DNA of 64,000 nucleotides, taken from NCBI RefSeq assembly GCF_019400745.1, contig NZ_WJIB01000010.1, forward strand, positions 1-64,000, in the 5' to 3' direction. Positions 16,881 to 24,244 of this stretch are shown here, in pieces. The notes below the pieces were generated by a model, which saw nothing but the letters and a program-made list of their open reading frames with translations, had not been told where the DNA came from and did no database searches. The first letter of the stretch is position 1. Each line of letters opens with the position of its first letter. The position numbers and the translations under genes are program-made. Source of the stretch: Cohnella sp. CFH 77786. Its GTDB lineage: Bacteria; Bacillota; Bacilli; Paenibacillales; Paenibacillaceae.

Positions 16881-17468
16881 ATGAACCGATACTATTGGCC
16901 GACTCCGTTCGAGCAATGGACGGAGCAATTGTGGAGCAAAGCCGGAATCCGCTCCGCCCAGCAGCTGAACATCGACGAGGTCGCCTCGCGCTTGAACGTG
17001 TGGGTCCATTATATGGACGAAACCAGCCGGGCCCTCGAATATCTCGGGATGCGCTCCATCCTGGTTGACAAACGGCTTGGCCGGCGGGAGCAGTGGGAGG
17101 AGTTCCTGCACGAGCTGTGCCACGTTCTCCGCCATGCGGGGAACCAGACGCTGATGCCGAAGTCGTTCTGCGAGAGCCAGGAGGCGGAAGCGAACCGCTT
17201 CGTGCTCTATGCCGCGATGCCCGCTTCCATGATCCGGGACTTGAAGCTGCCCGATCACCTGGACGAAGCGGTCGAAGCATTGGCCGAGCGGTTCGGCGTC
17301 ACGCCCGCGCTGGCGAGCAGAAGGCTGGAACAGATCCAGCGGCGGATTTTCTCCCGGATTCTATGGGAAGAGGCGATCAAACACGAAGGCTTTCGGAGCT
17401 TGCCGAGCGCACAACGCAAGAGCCCGCCCCATGGGCGAGCTCTTGAACCCTTCACCGTCTCCGTATGA
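16881..17468 (+). CDS. immA: ImmA/IrrE-type metallopeptidase
   Basis: This 195-residue protein has the zinc motif HELCH at residues 77-81 within EEFLHELCHVLRHAG, and a following SQEAEANRFVLYAAMP segment typical of ImmA/IrrE (DUF955) proteases. In ICEBs1 and related phages the partner protease cuts the XRE repressor during SOS induction. The ATG at 16881 has GGAGTGA five bases upstream; an upstream GTG at 16863 does not. The C-terminus overlaps a 12-base-pair inverted repeat (about 17,412-17,438). A role in inducing the tail cluster is inferred from position. Confidence 0.8.
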   Translation: MNRYYWPTPFEQWTEQLWSKAGIRSAQQLNIDEVASRLNVWVHYMDETSRALEYLGMRSILVDKRLGRREQWEEFLHELCHVLRHAGNQTLMPKSFCESQEAEANRFVLYAAMPASMIRDLKLPDHLDEAVEALAERFGVTPALASRRLEQIQRRIFSRILWEEAIKHEGFRSLPSAQRKSPPHGRALEPFTVSV

Positions 17469-17475
17469 AGCCGGC

Positions 17476-17919
17476 TTACCTGCGGTCGCGTTCGGGGTTT
17501 CTGCCGCGCATGCCGGCAAGGCCGATGAGACCGAGCAGCCCCAGCCATCCCCAGTTGTAATTGCGATTCGTCGTCGCCGCCCGGGTCCGGTATCTGCCAT
17601 CGGTAACCGTCGTGTTGTAACCCGTATAATTGTTCACGCCATACCGGTTCGTGATGCCGTCGTTCGTATACGTAGTCGTACCGTACGTACCGTACCGGTT
17701 GGTGACCATCCCGTCATTGGCGAACGGTCTGTTCATTCCGTTCACGCCGACACCCGTTCCCGTGTACGTCGTCCCGGTCGTCGTGCCCGTACCGGCATAC
17801 GTCCCGGTGCCCGTCGTCGTCGCCGTCATGCCCGTCGTCGTACCGTGCGCAAAGGCCGGAACGGCCAACATCAAAGATACGCTTGCGACCATTAAACCGC
17901 TTGTGATCTGTCTGTTCAT
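17476..17919 (-). CDS. Secreted Thr/Gly-rich protein with WGxxGxxG C-terminus
   Basis: This 147-residue protein has a clear signal peptide (MNRQITSGLMVASVSLMLAVPAFA). It is followed by a low-complexity region of Thr, Gly, Tyr and Asn with short repeats (TGTGTYAGTGTTTGTTYTGTG; NDGMVTNRYG and NDGITNRYG). The C-terminus NWGWLGLLGLIGLAG then RGRNPERDRR is the WGxxGxxG hydrophobic helix followed by positive charges, a sorting-like tail. AAGGTGG lies eight bases before the ATG. Function is unknown; it should be anchored at the cell surface. Confidence 0.65.
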   Translation of the reverse strand: MNRQITSGLMVASVSLMLAVPAFAHGTTTGMTATTTGTGTYAGTGTTTGTTYTGTGVGVNGMNRPFANDGMVTNRYGTYGTTTYTNDGITNRYGVNNYTGYNTTVTDGRYRTRAATTNRNYNWGWLGLLGLIGLAGMRGRNPERDRR

Positions 17920-18055
17920 GCTGTACCCACCTTTTAAACGATTTTGATCCGTTTCTAAGATGTCCTTCTGCGTAGCGTTTATGCGGAGCATGATTTGCCT
18001 GCGGAACGGGGAAAATAAGCCGGTAACGGACCCTTACCCCGAGGTGATCGAAAGG

Positions 18056-18403
18056 ATGAAATTCCTGGTAAAATGGCTGCTCAACGGAGCGATCGTCTCC
18101 TTGCTTCTCCTTTATTATGCCGAAATTCCGCTTCTCACCGGGATCGCGGCGGCTACGGTTTTGACGGTGGTCGCCTATTTCCTCGGAGATCAGTTGATTT
18201 TGCGCTCGACGAACAATGCGATCGCCACCTTCGCCGATGCCGTTCTGGCCATCGTGTATTTGTGGGCCGCCGCCTATTGGATGAATTGGAACCTGAATCT
18301 CGGGGAAATCCTCGTCATCACGGCGATTCTGGGCATCGCGGAGTGGTTTTTGCACCGGTATGTATTTAACGATTCGAGGTTCATGAGAAAAACCGCCGCT
18401 TAA
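18056..18403 (+). CDS. DUF2512 (YndM-like) membrane protein
   Basis: This 115-residue protein is mostly four membrane segments (FLVKWLLNGAIVSLLLLYY; GIAAATVLTVVAYFLGDQLIL; NAIATFADAVLAIVYLWAA; LGEILVITAILGIAEWFLHRYVF). The layout and the GDQLIL and AEWFLHRYVF motifs match the DUF2512/YndM family common in spore formers. GAGGTGATCG lies about ten bases before the ATG at 18056. No function is known. Confidence 0.7.
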   Translation: MKFLVKWLLNGAIVSLLLLYYAEIPLLTGIAAATVLTVVAYFLGDQLILRSTNNAIATFADAVLAIVYLWAAAYWMNWNLNLGEILVITAILGIAEWFLHRYVFNDSRFMRKTAA

Positions 18404-18496
18404 AAGGTCCTGTATATGAAGCGAATCGCCCGTATTTCCCCCCGTTTCCTTGGAAATAAAGGTAATAATCGATATCCGAACGGGGGGAACGAACGG

Positions 18497-19330
18497 ATGC
18501 AAGCTTTCTGGAAAGGCACGATCCAAATCGCCAAATTGCAATTCCCGGCCAAGCTTTACGCGGCGTCGGAAGACAAAGGGATCGTTTTCCGCCAGCAGCA
18601 CCAAGCCTGCGGACAGCCGATTTCTCATCTGAAATTTTGCCAGACCTGCAACGTGCCTGTCGAAACCGGCGAAATTCGGAAAGCTTATGAATTAGGCGGC
18701 GGCAAATTCCTCGAAATCGAAGAGGAAGAGCTGCAAAATCTGGCGCCGAAGGCGGATAAAACCTTCCGGATCGAGCATTTCGTCCGTTCGTCCGAGATCG
18801 AACCCTTTTACATGAAAAAGCATTACTTTGTCGGGTTCGAAACGGTTGGCGCGCAGGCATTCGACATTTTGCATTATTGTTTAACCAAAATGAAACGAAC
18901 GGGCATCGGCTACGTGACCTTCCGTTCCGTGCAGCAATTGGCCGCCATCTGGGCCTCCAGAGACGGAATGATGCTCTCCACGCTTCATTATGCCGACGAG
19001 GTTCGCGCGAACCCGGCTGCCGCCCCCGCCAATACGCAGGAGATTACGCCTTCATTGCTCGAAGCGTTCGGAAGCTTGGTATCGGGGATGTCGGTGCCCT
19101 TCGAGCCGGGCGCGTACAAGAACGTGTACAACGAAGCGGTGATCCGGCTGATCGATTCCAAATGGATGGGTCAAATCCCCGTTGAAGCGGTTCCGCGGGA
19201 GGAAACCGAGCCCCAGGAAGCCGCAGCCGACTTCTTGTCCGCCATCCAGAGAAGCCTGGCTTCTCTCGGCCACGAAGAGACGCCTGGCTTGCCCGCGAAG
19301 AACCCGCACGGAAAGAAGGCAGCTAAGTGA
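18497..19330 (+). CDS. ku: Ku protein for non-homologous end joining
   Basis: This 277-residue protein starts MQAFWKGTIQIAKLQFPAKLYAAS. It has the bacterial Ku core (LKFCQTCNVPVETGEIRKAYEL; FRIEHFVRSSEIEPFYMKKHYF) and a Lys-rich end. Ku forms a ring on broken DNA ends and recruits LigD; no ligD lies in this window. Just downstream are two SASP genes, a context consistent with DNA protection and repair in spores. No clear sigma-G promoter was found for it. Confidence 0.9.
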   Translation: MQAFWKGTIQIAKLQFPAKLYAASEDKGIVFRQQHQACGQPISHLKFCQTCNVPVETGEIRKAYELGGGKFLEIEEEELQNLAPKADKTFRIEHFVRSSEIEPFYMKKHYFVGFETVGAQAFDILHYCLTKMKRTGIGYVTFRSVQQLAAIWASRDGMMLSTLHYADEVRANPAAAPANTQEITPSLLEAFGSLVSGMSVPFEPGAYKNVYNEAVIRLIDSKWMGQIPVEAVPREETEPQEAAADFLSAIQRSLASLGHEETPGLPAKNPHGKKAAK

Positions 19331-19367
19331 TCCCCCACCGTCATCAAAAAAGAACTGGAAAGTGTTT

Positions 19368-19397
19368 GCATAGCGAAGGAGCCCGGAATGCAGAATA
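19368..19397 (+). promoter_or_regulatory. Sigma-G-like promoter of the first SASP gene
   Basis: GCATA (19368-19372) and CAGAATA (19391-19397) are 18 bases apart, close to the forespore sigma-G pattern. The SASP start codon follows 25 bases later. Confidence 0.5.
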
Positions 19398-19422
19398 AGG
19401 AAAAAAAGAAGGGGTGATTACG

Positions 19423-19635
19423 ATGCCGAGACGGAATCGGAACCAGCTTGTCATTCCGGGCGCGAGCCGGGCTCTGGAGCAGCTGAAGTATGAAGTGGCC
19501 CAAGAGCTGGGGATTCAATTCCCCCAGGATGGGTATTACGGGAACATGCTGACCAAGGATACCGGCGCGATCGGCGGAAACATGGTCCGCCGCATGATCC
19601 TCATCGCCGAGCAGCAGCTGGCCGGAAAATTTTGA
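19423..19635 (+). CDS. Alpha/beta-type small acid-soluble spore protein
   Basis: This 70-residue protein has the two SASP signatures: ALEQLKYEVAQELGI and GAIGGNMVRRMILIAEQQLAGKF. These proteins coat DNA in the dormant spore and protect it from UV and heat. The ATG at 19423 is preceded by GAAGGGGTGA. It is followed by its own terminator. Confidence 0.92.
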   Translation: MPRRNRNQLVIPGASRALEQLKYEVAQELGIQFPQDGYYGNMLTKDTGAIGGNMVRRMILIAEQQLAGKF

Positions 19636-19649
19636 ATCACGAAGCAGAT

Positions 19650-19685
19650 GCGCGGCTCCGATCTTCGGGAACCGCGCTTTTTTTA
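19650..19685 (+). terminator. Terminator after the first SASP gene
   Basis: GCGCGG (19650-19655) pairs with CCGCGC (19672-19677), followed by a run of seven T. Confidence 0.85.
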
Positions 19686-19705
19686 TCGACGATCGGAAAG
19701 CTTTT

Positions 19706-19735
19706 ACATACGTGGCGATACAAGGAAGCATACTA
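19706..19735 (+). promoter_or_regulatory. Sigma-G promoter of the second SASP gene
   Basis: ACATA (19706-19710) and a perfect CATACTA (19729-19735) are separated by 18 bases, matching the sigma-G consensus. Confidence 0.65.
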
Positions 19736-19762
19736 CTTCGTAACCGGAGGAGGTGAACATCC

Positions 19763-19972
19763 ATGCCAAGACGCAACCAGCTCCTGAACCAACAGGCACG
19801 CGGCGCTCTGGATCATCTGAAATTCGAAATCGCCCAGCAGCTCACGATCCCGCTCGACCCTGCCTACAACGGGGACAAAACTTCGAGGGACATGGGCACG
19901 ATCGGCGGCAACATGGTCCGCCGAATGGTCCAAATCGCGGAACAGCAGCTTGCCGGTCGAATTCAATTCTAG
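19763..19972 (+). CDS. Alpha/beta-type small acid-soluble spore protein
   Basis: This 69-residue paralogue of the upstream SASP reads ALDHLKFEIAQQLTIPL and GTIGGNMVRRMVQIAEQQLAG. GGAGGAGGTGA precedes the ATG. The two genes are 127 bases apart, each with its own promoter and terminator, and look like an old tandem duplication. Confidence 0.92.
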   Translation: MPRRNQLLNQQARGALDHLKFEIAQQLTIPLDPAYNGDKTSRDMGTIGGNMVRRMVQIAEQQLAGRIQF

Positions 19973-19983
19973 ACAAAGCAAAA

Positions 19984-20024
19984 GGCGCGGCTCCGATTCG
20001 CTCGGATGCCGCGCCGTTGTTTTT
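19984..20024 (+). terminator. Terminator after the second SASP gene
   Basis: GGCGCGGC (19984-19991) pairs with GCCGCGCC (20008-20015), followed by GTTGTTTTT. It also lies a few bases past the end of the tRNA on the opposite strand. Confidence 0.85.
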
Positions 20025-20033
20025 GTGGTAAAG

Positions 20034-20109
<76 letters not shown>

Positions 20110-20178
20110 AAGACACTTTTATAGAATAGTGATTTTCCGGATAAAAGTCAAGCACTTTTTCGCTGGATGATGATGGAT

Positions 20179-21342
20179 TTACACCACGTGGAACACGCGG
20201 CTCCCGCCCCGATGGATCGGCGCTGCCTTGACCTCTTGCGCCGGGACGGCGTTCTCGGAACCCGAGGTGCCGAATCCGCTGATCATCAGATGGAGCTGGC
20301 GCTTCAGATCGACTTCGTACGGGCGGTCCAGCGCGGTTCCTTCCGGGTTGCGGATGACCCGCACGATGGGTCGCTGCTTGCTGTCTTCGTGAAAGCCGGC
20401 GACGACGCCGATCTCGCCCGAGCTCAGCCTTACGGTCGTCCCCCTCGGGAACAGCGCCATGCTGTCTCGCAACCGGCATACTTTCCCCATGTCGTACAAC
20501 GTGCCGGCGCCGCCGTAAAGCACCTCCAACGCTTCGTGCGGGAGCATCGGAGCGCCGCCGCCGCGGCCGTTAACCAGCGTGTCGAACATGTCGAAGATGC
20601 TCACCCACTGGATCAGCGGGTGGATGCGGCTGCCTTGCAGGCCGAAGGGATATCCGCTGCCGTCGACGCGCTCATGATGGAACAACGCGCATTGGGACGT
20701 CAGTGAAGGGAAACCGCTGTCTCTCAGAATGCGGAATCCGAGCTCGGCATGGTTCGCGTATTCCGCGATATCGCCGTTCATCGCCCTTTCGGCAAGCCCG
20801 CCTGGAAGCAGGAGCCGGCCGATGTCGTGAAGCATGGCCCCCATCGCCAGAGCTTGCAGCTCTTCCCCGGCAAGTCCCTCTTCGAGCCCGAGCTTGGTCA
20901 CGCAGACGCCCACGTTCAACGCATGCTCGAGAAAATGCTGCTTGTCCCCGTCCGTCAGCGTAGTGCTAAGATAAACGGGAAGGCACAGATGGTTGCGCCG
21001 GACGCGCAGGTCGTCCACCAGCAGCTTGGCGGCATCCATGCAGAACCGGACGACGGACCCGGCCATGGCGCTCTTGGCTCCCGCGGACAGCTCATCCAGC
21101 ACATGCGACAGCGCGCCGTGCAGAACGATCAGCGTCTCGTCTCGGATCGCCTGGTCGGGGGCGATGTCTTCCGTTCCCTGTTCCTCGATGTGCAGGAACG
21201 GGAGTCCCATTTGCTGCAGTTTGTAAATGGCATGCTCGGTCAAGATGAAACCTCTGCCCGCCAATACGTGTCCTTGTTCCGTATAGATGGAGCGGCCCAG
21301 TTTCATTCCCGGACGGCATTCGCTTGTTCTCATGATAATCAT
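20179..21342 (-). CDS. HD-GYP domain protein (probable c-di-GMP phosphodiesterase)
   Basis: This 387-residue protein has an N-terminal domain of about 110 residues, then an HD-GYP domain. The signature pieces are AMLHDIGRLLLPGG (HD) and CALFHHERVDGSGYPFGLQG (HHExxDGSGYP). After the domain, a C-terminal extension (FPRGTTVRLSSGEIGVVAGFHEDSKQRPIVRVI) resembles the beta tail of Bacillus/Paenibacillus HD-GYP proteins. The ATG at 21342 has AAGGAAGTG upstream. It is divergent from the response regulator gene, with a shared 190-base control region. Hydrolysis of cyclic di-GMP is inferred from the family. Confidence 0.85.
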   Translation of the reverse strand: MIIMRTSECRPGMKLGRSIYTEQGHVLAGRGFILTEHAIYKLQQMGLPFLHIEEQGTEDIAPDQAIRDETLIVLHGALSHVLDELSAGAKSAMAGSVVRFCMDAAKLLVDDLRVRRNHLCLPVYLSTTLTDGDKQHFLEHALNVGVCVTKLGLEEGLAGEELQALAMGAMLHDIGRLLLPGGLAERAMNGDIAEYANHAELGFRILRDSGFPSLTSQCALFHHERVDGSGYPFGLQGSRIHPLIQWVSIFDMFDTLVNGRGGGAPMLPHEALEVLYGGAGTLYDMGKVCRLRDSMALFPRGTTVRLSSGEIGVVAGFHEDSKQRPIVRVIRNPEGTALDRPYEVDLKRQLHLMISGFGTSGSENAVPAQEVKAAPIHRGGSRVFHVV

Positions 21343-21413
21343 GAAGACACTTCCTTTCCTCTTCGGGGCCGGCATCGCGTCCCCTGTCCTAGTCCTATCG
21401 TACGAGAGTCTGC

Positions 21414-21440
21414 TGTCATATGACCAGTGACATGCGTCAG
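21414..21440. promoter_or_regulatory. Putative response-regulator site between HD-GYP and regulator genes
   Basis: TGTCATATGACC (21414-21425) is followed by AGTGACATGCGTCA. The palindrome TGTCATATGACA recurs at 22188-22199 before the first kinase gene, and a closely related site occurs at 61765-61784. NarL-type regulators often bind ATGAC-type inverted halves, so these may be targets of the adjacent regulator. Confidence 0.45.
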
Positions 21441-21534
21441 GAGCATAGTCACGAAATTGTTCAAATCGCGTCGAAAGCGCCATGTAAAAAAGGGACCAAT
21501 GTCTTATAATGGAGGAAGGAAAGGGGAGAACCGA

Positions 21535-22197
21535 ATGCTCCGCGTATTGATCGCCGACGATCAGACCCTCATGAGGGACGGCCTCCAGACGATCCTTCAG
21601 CTGGAGGAGGATATCGAAGTCGTCGCCACCGCCGAGAACGGAGAAGAGGCGTGCCGCTTGGCCTGTGAGCATCACCCCGACTTGGTCCTCATGGATATCC
21701 GCATGCCGGTCATGAACGGAATCGAGGCCGTCAAACAGCTGAGGAAAACGATGCCGGGCACGAAAATATTGGTCCTGACGACCTTCGACGAAGACGAATA
21801 CATTATCGAAGCATTGGCCAGCGGAGCGGTGGGGTTCCTGCTCAAGGACATCCCGACGGACAAGCTGCTGCAGGCCATCCGCGACGCGGCCCGCGGCGAT
21901 ATCATGCTGCCGTCCGCCATAGCGGTGAAGCTGGCGGCCCGCCTGTCTGCCGCTCCTCCGGCCGCCGAGGCTGATGTCCCCAAAGCCAGAAGCCGGACTT
22001 CCGAGCTCAAATTCACGGAACGGGAAATGAGCATCATTTCCCTCATGGTCGAGGGGCGAACGAACCGGGAGATCGCCCAGCTGCTGTTCATGAGCGAAGG
22101 GACCGTCAAAAATTACATCAGCACCATCTACGATAAAATCGGCACCAACGATCGGACCCAAGCCGTCATCTGGCTCAAAGACATGACTGTCATATGA
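21535..22197 (+). CDS. NarL/LuxR-type response regulator
   Basis: This 220-residue protein has a receiver domain with the acid pocket ADDQ (D8, D9), phosphorylation site D54 in LMDIRMP, T82/T83 and K104 in FLLKD. A LuxR-type helix-turn-helix lies at about residues 155-215 (FTEREMSIISLMVEGRTNREIAQLLFMSEGTVKNYISTIYDKI). GGGGAGAA precedes the ATG at 21535; a TATAAT lies at 21505-21510 with a weak -35. It is followed 78 bases later by two sensor kinase genes. The stop codon lies inside a TGTCATATGACA palindrome. Confidence 0.9.
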   Translation: MLRVLIADDQTLMRDGLQTILQLEEDIEVVATAENGEEACRLACEHHPDLVLMDIRMPVMNGIEAVKQLRKTMPGTKILVLTTFDEDEYIIEALASGAVGFLLKDIPTDKLLQAIRDAARGDIMLPSAIAVKLAARLSAAPPAAEADVPKARSRTSELKFTEREMSIISLMVEGRTNREIAQLLFMSEGTVKNYISTIYDKIGTNDRTQAVIWLKDMTVI

Positions 22198-22275
22198 CAA
22201 CAGTCACTGGGATGCCGCCTTCGTCCCCGCTACAATGGAAGAACGGATTGCTGGTTACCCAGGGAGGAATGGCTT

Positions 22276-24228
22276 TTGTATCGCAGCAGTTGGCGCAACC
22301 ATCTGCCTTTGATCCGGACGACGGCTTTTCTGGTATCGATCCTGGCGTTGATCGGCTGGGGACTTTCCTCGGTTGGGCAAGGCATCAAGGAACGGGGGCT
22401 TGACCGCTCGGCGTGGCGGTGGGCGCCCGCCTCGTCGTTCGACGAAACCTCTCCTCCGGCCGCCGGCTGGATTCCGTACGCATCCGCAACCAACCTGCAC
22501 AATCAATCCCGAACCTATTGGCTTCGAATCCCCCTCCCCTCAGTCAGCCCGCGCGATCCGCAGCTATGGATCTTCAATGCCGTCTCCATTCGGGTATTCG
22601 ACGGCGACCGTCCGCTCTACGACTATGATCCCGGCCGGCGGGGCCAACGGATCAATTTGTTTACGCATTGGAATCTGGCCCCCCTGCCGACCCCGCTGCC
22701 AACCGAAGTCTTTTTGCTGCTCGACAATCGCGGCGCTCCCCGGCCGGCTCCATGGATCCAAGCCGTCAGCAAGGGGGATTTGTACGTCGAGCTGCTCCGC
22801 AAGGACAGCTACAGCTTCGTGCTCAGCGCCCTCTTCCTCTTCACGGCTTGCACGGCGTTCGGCCTGTACGCCATCCGGAGGAGCAGGCTCCAGCTCTATT
22901 TCGGCCTCCTGTCGTTCTGCGGCTTCTATTCATCGCTCGTCCGGAACGATCTCCTTCAGGTTTATTGGAACCAACCTTGGCTCGGCTATCTGGATCTCGC
23001 GATCTTCCCCGTCGGCGTGTATGCGCTGGTCAGCATCATGAACGAGGTGTTCCCCGCAGCGGGTTCACGGCTCCCGGCACGGCTTCGCGCCGTCCTTCTC
23101 GGCTATTCGGCTTTGACGCTGGCCGGAGCCGTCATTCTCGAACCGACTTGGTTCGGATGGATGATCAGCTATCCGCTCCTGCTCCTGCTGCTCGCCACGG
23201 CAGCCGTCGTATTCAGTACGCTGCGCGGCGCCTATCGGGAGCGGCAAGGGCCCGATTCCGTCTGGATGCTGTCGGGATTCGTCATCGTGGCTTTCTTCTC
23301 GCTCATTCATGTTGTCAAAACGTATCTCCCCGCCGCATACGTCCGAATGGAGCAATACGTGCCGGCCTTGGGCCGGTTTCCGTTCGACCTCGCCACCGTC
23401 GGGCTGTTCCTGTTCCTGATTTGCCTCATTCGCGTCATCCTGTACCGGTTCGGCCTCATGAACCGGAGGCTGCAGCACATCGGGGAATTTCTCGAGGAAA
23501 GCGTGCGGGCGCGGACGTTCGAGCTGGAAGATAGGACCCGCCAGCTGCGGGAATCGAGCGACCGGCTGGCGGAAACCACCCGGGAGACGGCCGAGTCGAT
23601 CGCTTCCACGATGGTGCTCGAAGAGAGGAACCGGATTACGGGGAACATCCACGACACCGTCGGACATGCGCTTACGGCCACGATTATTCAGTTGGAAGCC
23701 GCCAAACGGTTGCTGGACAGGGATCCGCGCCTGGCGATGGACAAGCTGACGGCCTCCCAAGGGCTCATACGCAGAGGCCTGGAAGAGATCCGCCAATCCG
23801 TGCGGCTGCTGAAAGACGACTTCTCCCGATATGACCTGGCCGACGCCATGATCGGTCTCATCCGCGAAACCGAACAAACGACGGAGGCCAGATTCGAGGT
23901 GCACATGGATCCTCTTCCGGAATCTCTCACCACGCTGCAAAAGAGGGTGTTGTACCAGGCGCTCCAGGAGGGGATAACCAACGGACTTCGGCACGGAGGC
24001 AGCACCCGATTCTCCTTCACTCTGACCGACGGGGATCCGATCGTTTTTTTCCGGTTGGAATCGGACGGCAACACGTACTCGGCTTCGTCCTTCGGATTCG
24101 GCCTCAAGGCGATGGCGGAGCGGGTCGCCCAGCTGGGAGGCGTCATGTCGGTGGAACCGGGCCATCCCGGATGCGTGCTGCTTCTATCGCTTCCCTATGA
24201 CGAAGGGCAGCGCCGAGAAACCGTATAG
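22276..24228 (+). CDS. 7TM sensor histidine kinase (HisKA_3 type)
   Basis: This 650-residue protein has an N-terminal membrane helix, an extracytoplasmic beta-rich domain (about 40-180, 7TMR-DISM type), seven membrane helices (about 180-390), a coiled coil (398-440) and a HisKA_3 domain with H459 in ITGNIHDTVGHALTATIIQLEAA. The ATPase domain has N569 in QEGITNGLRHGG, DG at 597-598 and GFGFGLKAM at 606-613. All motifs for kinase activity are present. The start is TTG at 22276 with GGGAGG eight bases upstream. It probably phosphorylates the upstream regulator; the signal is not known. Confidence 0.88.
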   Translation: MYRSSWRNHLPLIRTTAFLVSILALIGWGLSSVGQGIKERGLDRSAWRWAPASSFDETSPPAAGWIPYASATNLHNQSRTYWLRIPLPSVSPRDPQLWIFNAVSIRVFDGDRPLYDYDPGRRGQRINLFTHWNLAPLPTPLPTEVFLLLDNRGAPRPAPWIQAVSKGDLYVELLRKDSYSFVLSALFLFTACTAFGLYAIRRSRLQLYFGLLSFCGFYSSLVRNDLLQVYWNQPWLGYLDLAIFPVGVYALVSIMNEVFPAAGSRLPARLRAVLLGYSALTLAGAVILEPTWFGWMISYPLLLLLLATAAVVFSTLRGAYRERQGPDSVWMLSGFVIVAFFSLIHVVKTYLPAAYVRMEQYVPALGRFPFDLATVGLFLFLICLIRVILYRFGLMNRRLQHIGEFLEESVRARTFELEDRTRQLRESSDRLAETTRETAESIASTMVLEERNRITGNIHDTVGHALTATIIQLEAAKRLLDRDPRLAMDKLTASQGLIRRGLEEIRQSVRLLKDDFSRYDLADAMIGLIRETEQTTEARFEVHMDPLPESLTTLQKRVLYQALQEGITNGLRHGGSTRFSFTLTDGDPIVFFRLESDGNTYSASSFGFGLKAMAERVAQLGGVMSVEPGHPGCVLLLSLPYDEGQRRETV

Positions 24229-24244
24229 GGAGAGAGTCTGGACG

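Noticed and set aside
17412..17438. Terminator at the end of the ImmA-type gene
   Set aside because: The 12-base-pair stem is strong but lies within the coding frame and has no T-run on either strand, so only a structural repeat is supported.
1397..17468. Intact PBSX-type prophage
   Set aside because: All head, packaging and integration genes are missing between the terminator gene and the control genes.
21343..22200. Upstream extension of the HD-GYP frame to 673 codons
   Set aside because: The added part is antisense to the response regulator, and AAGGAAGTG marks the ATG at 21342 as the start.
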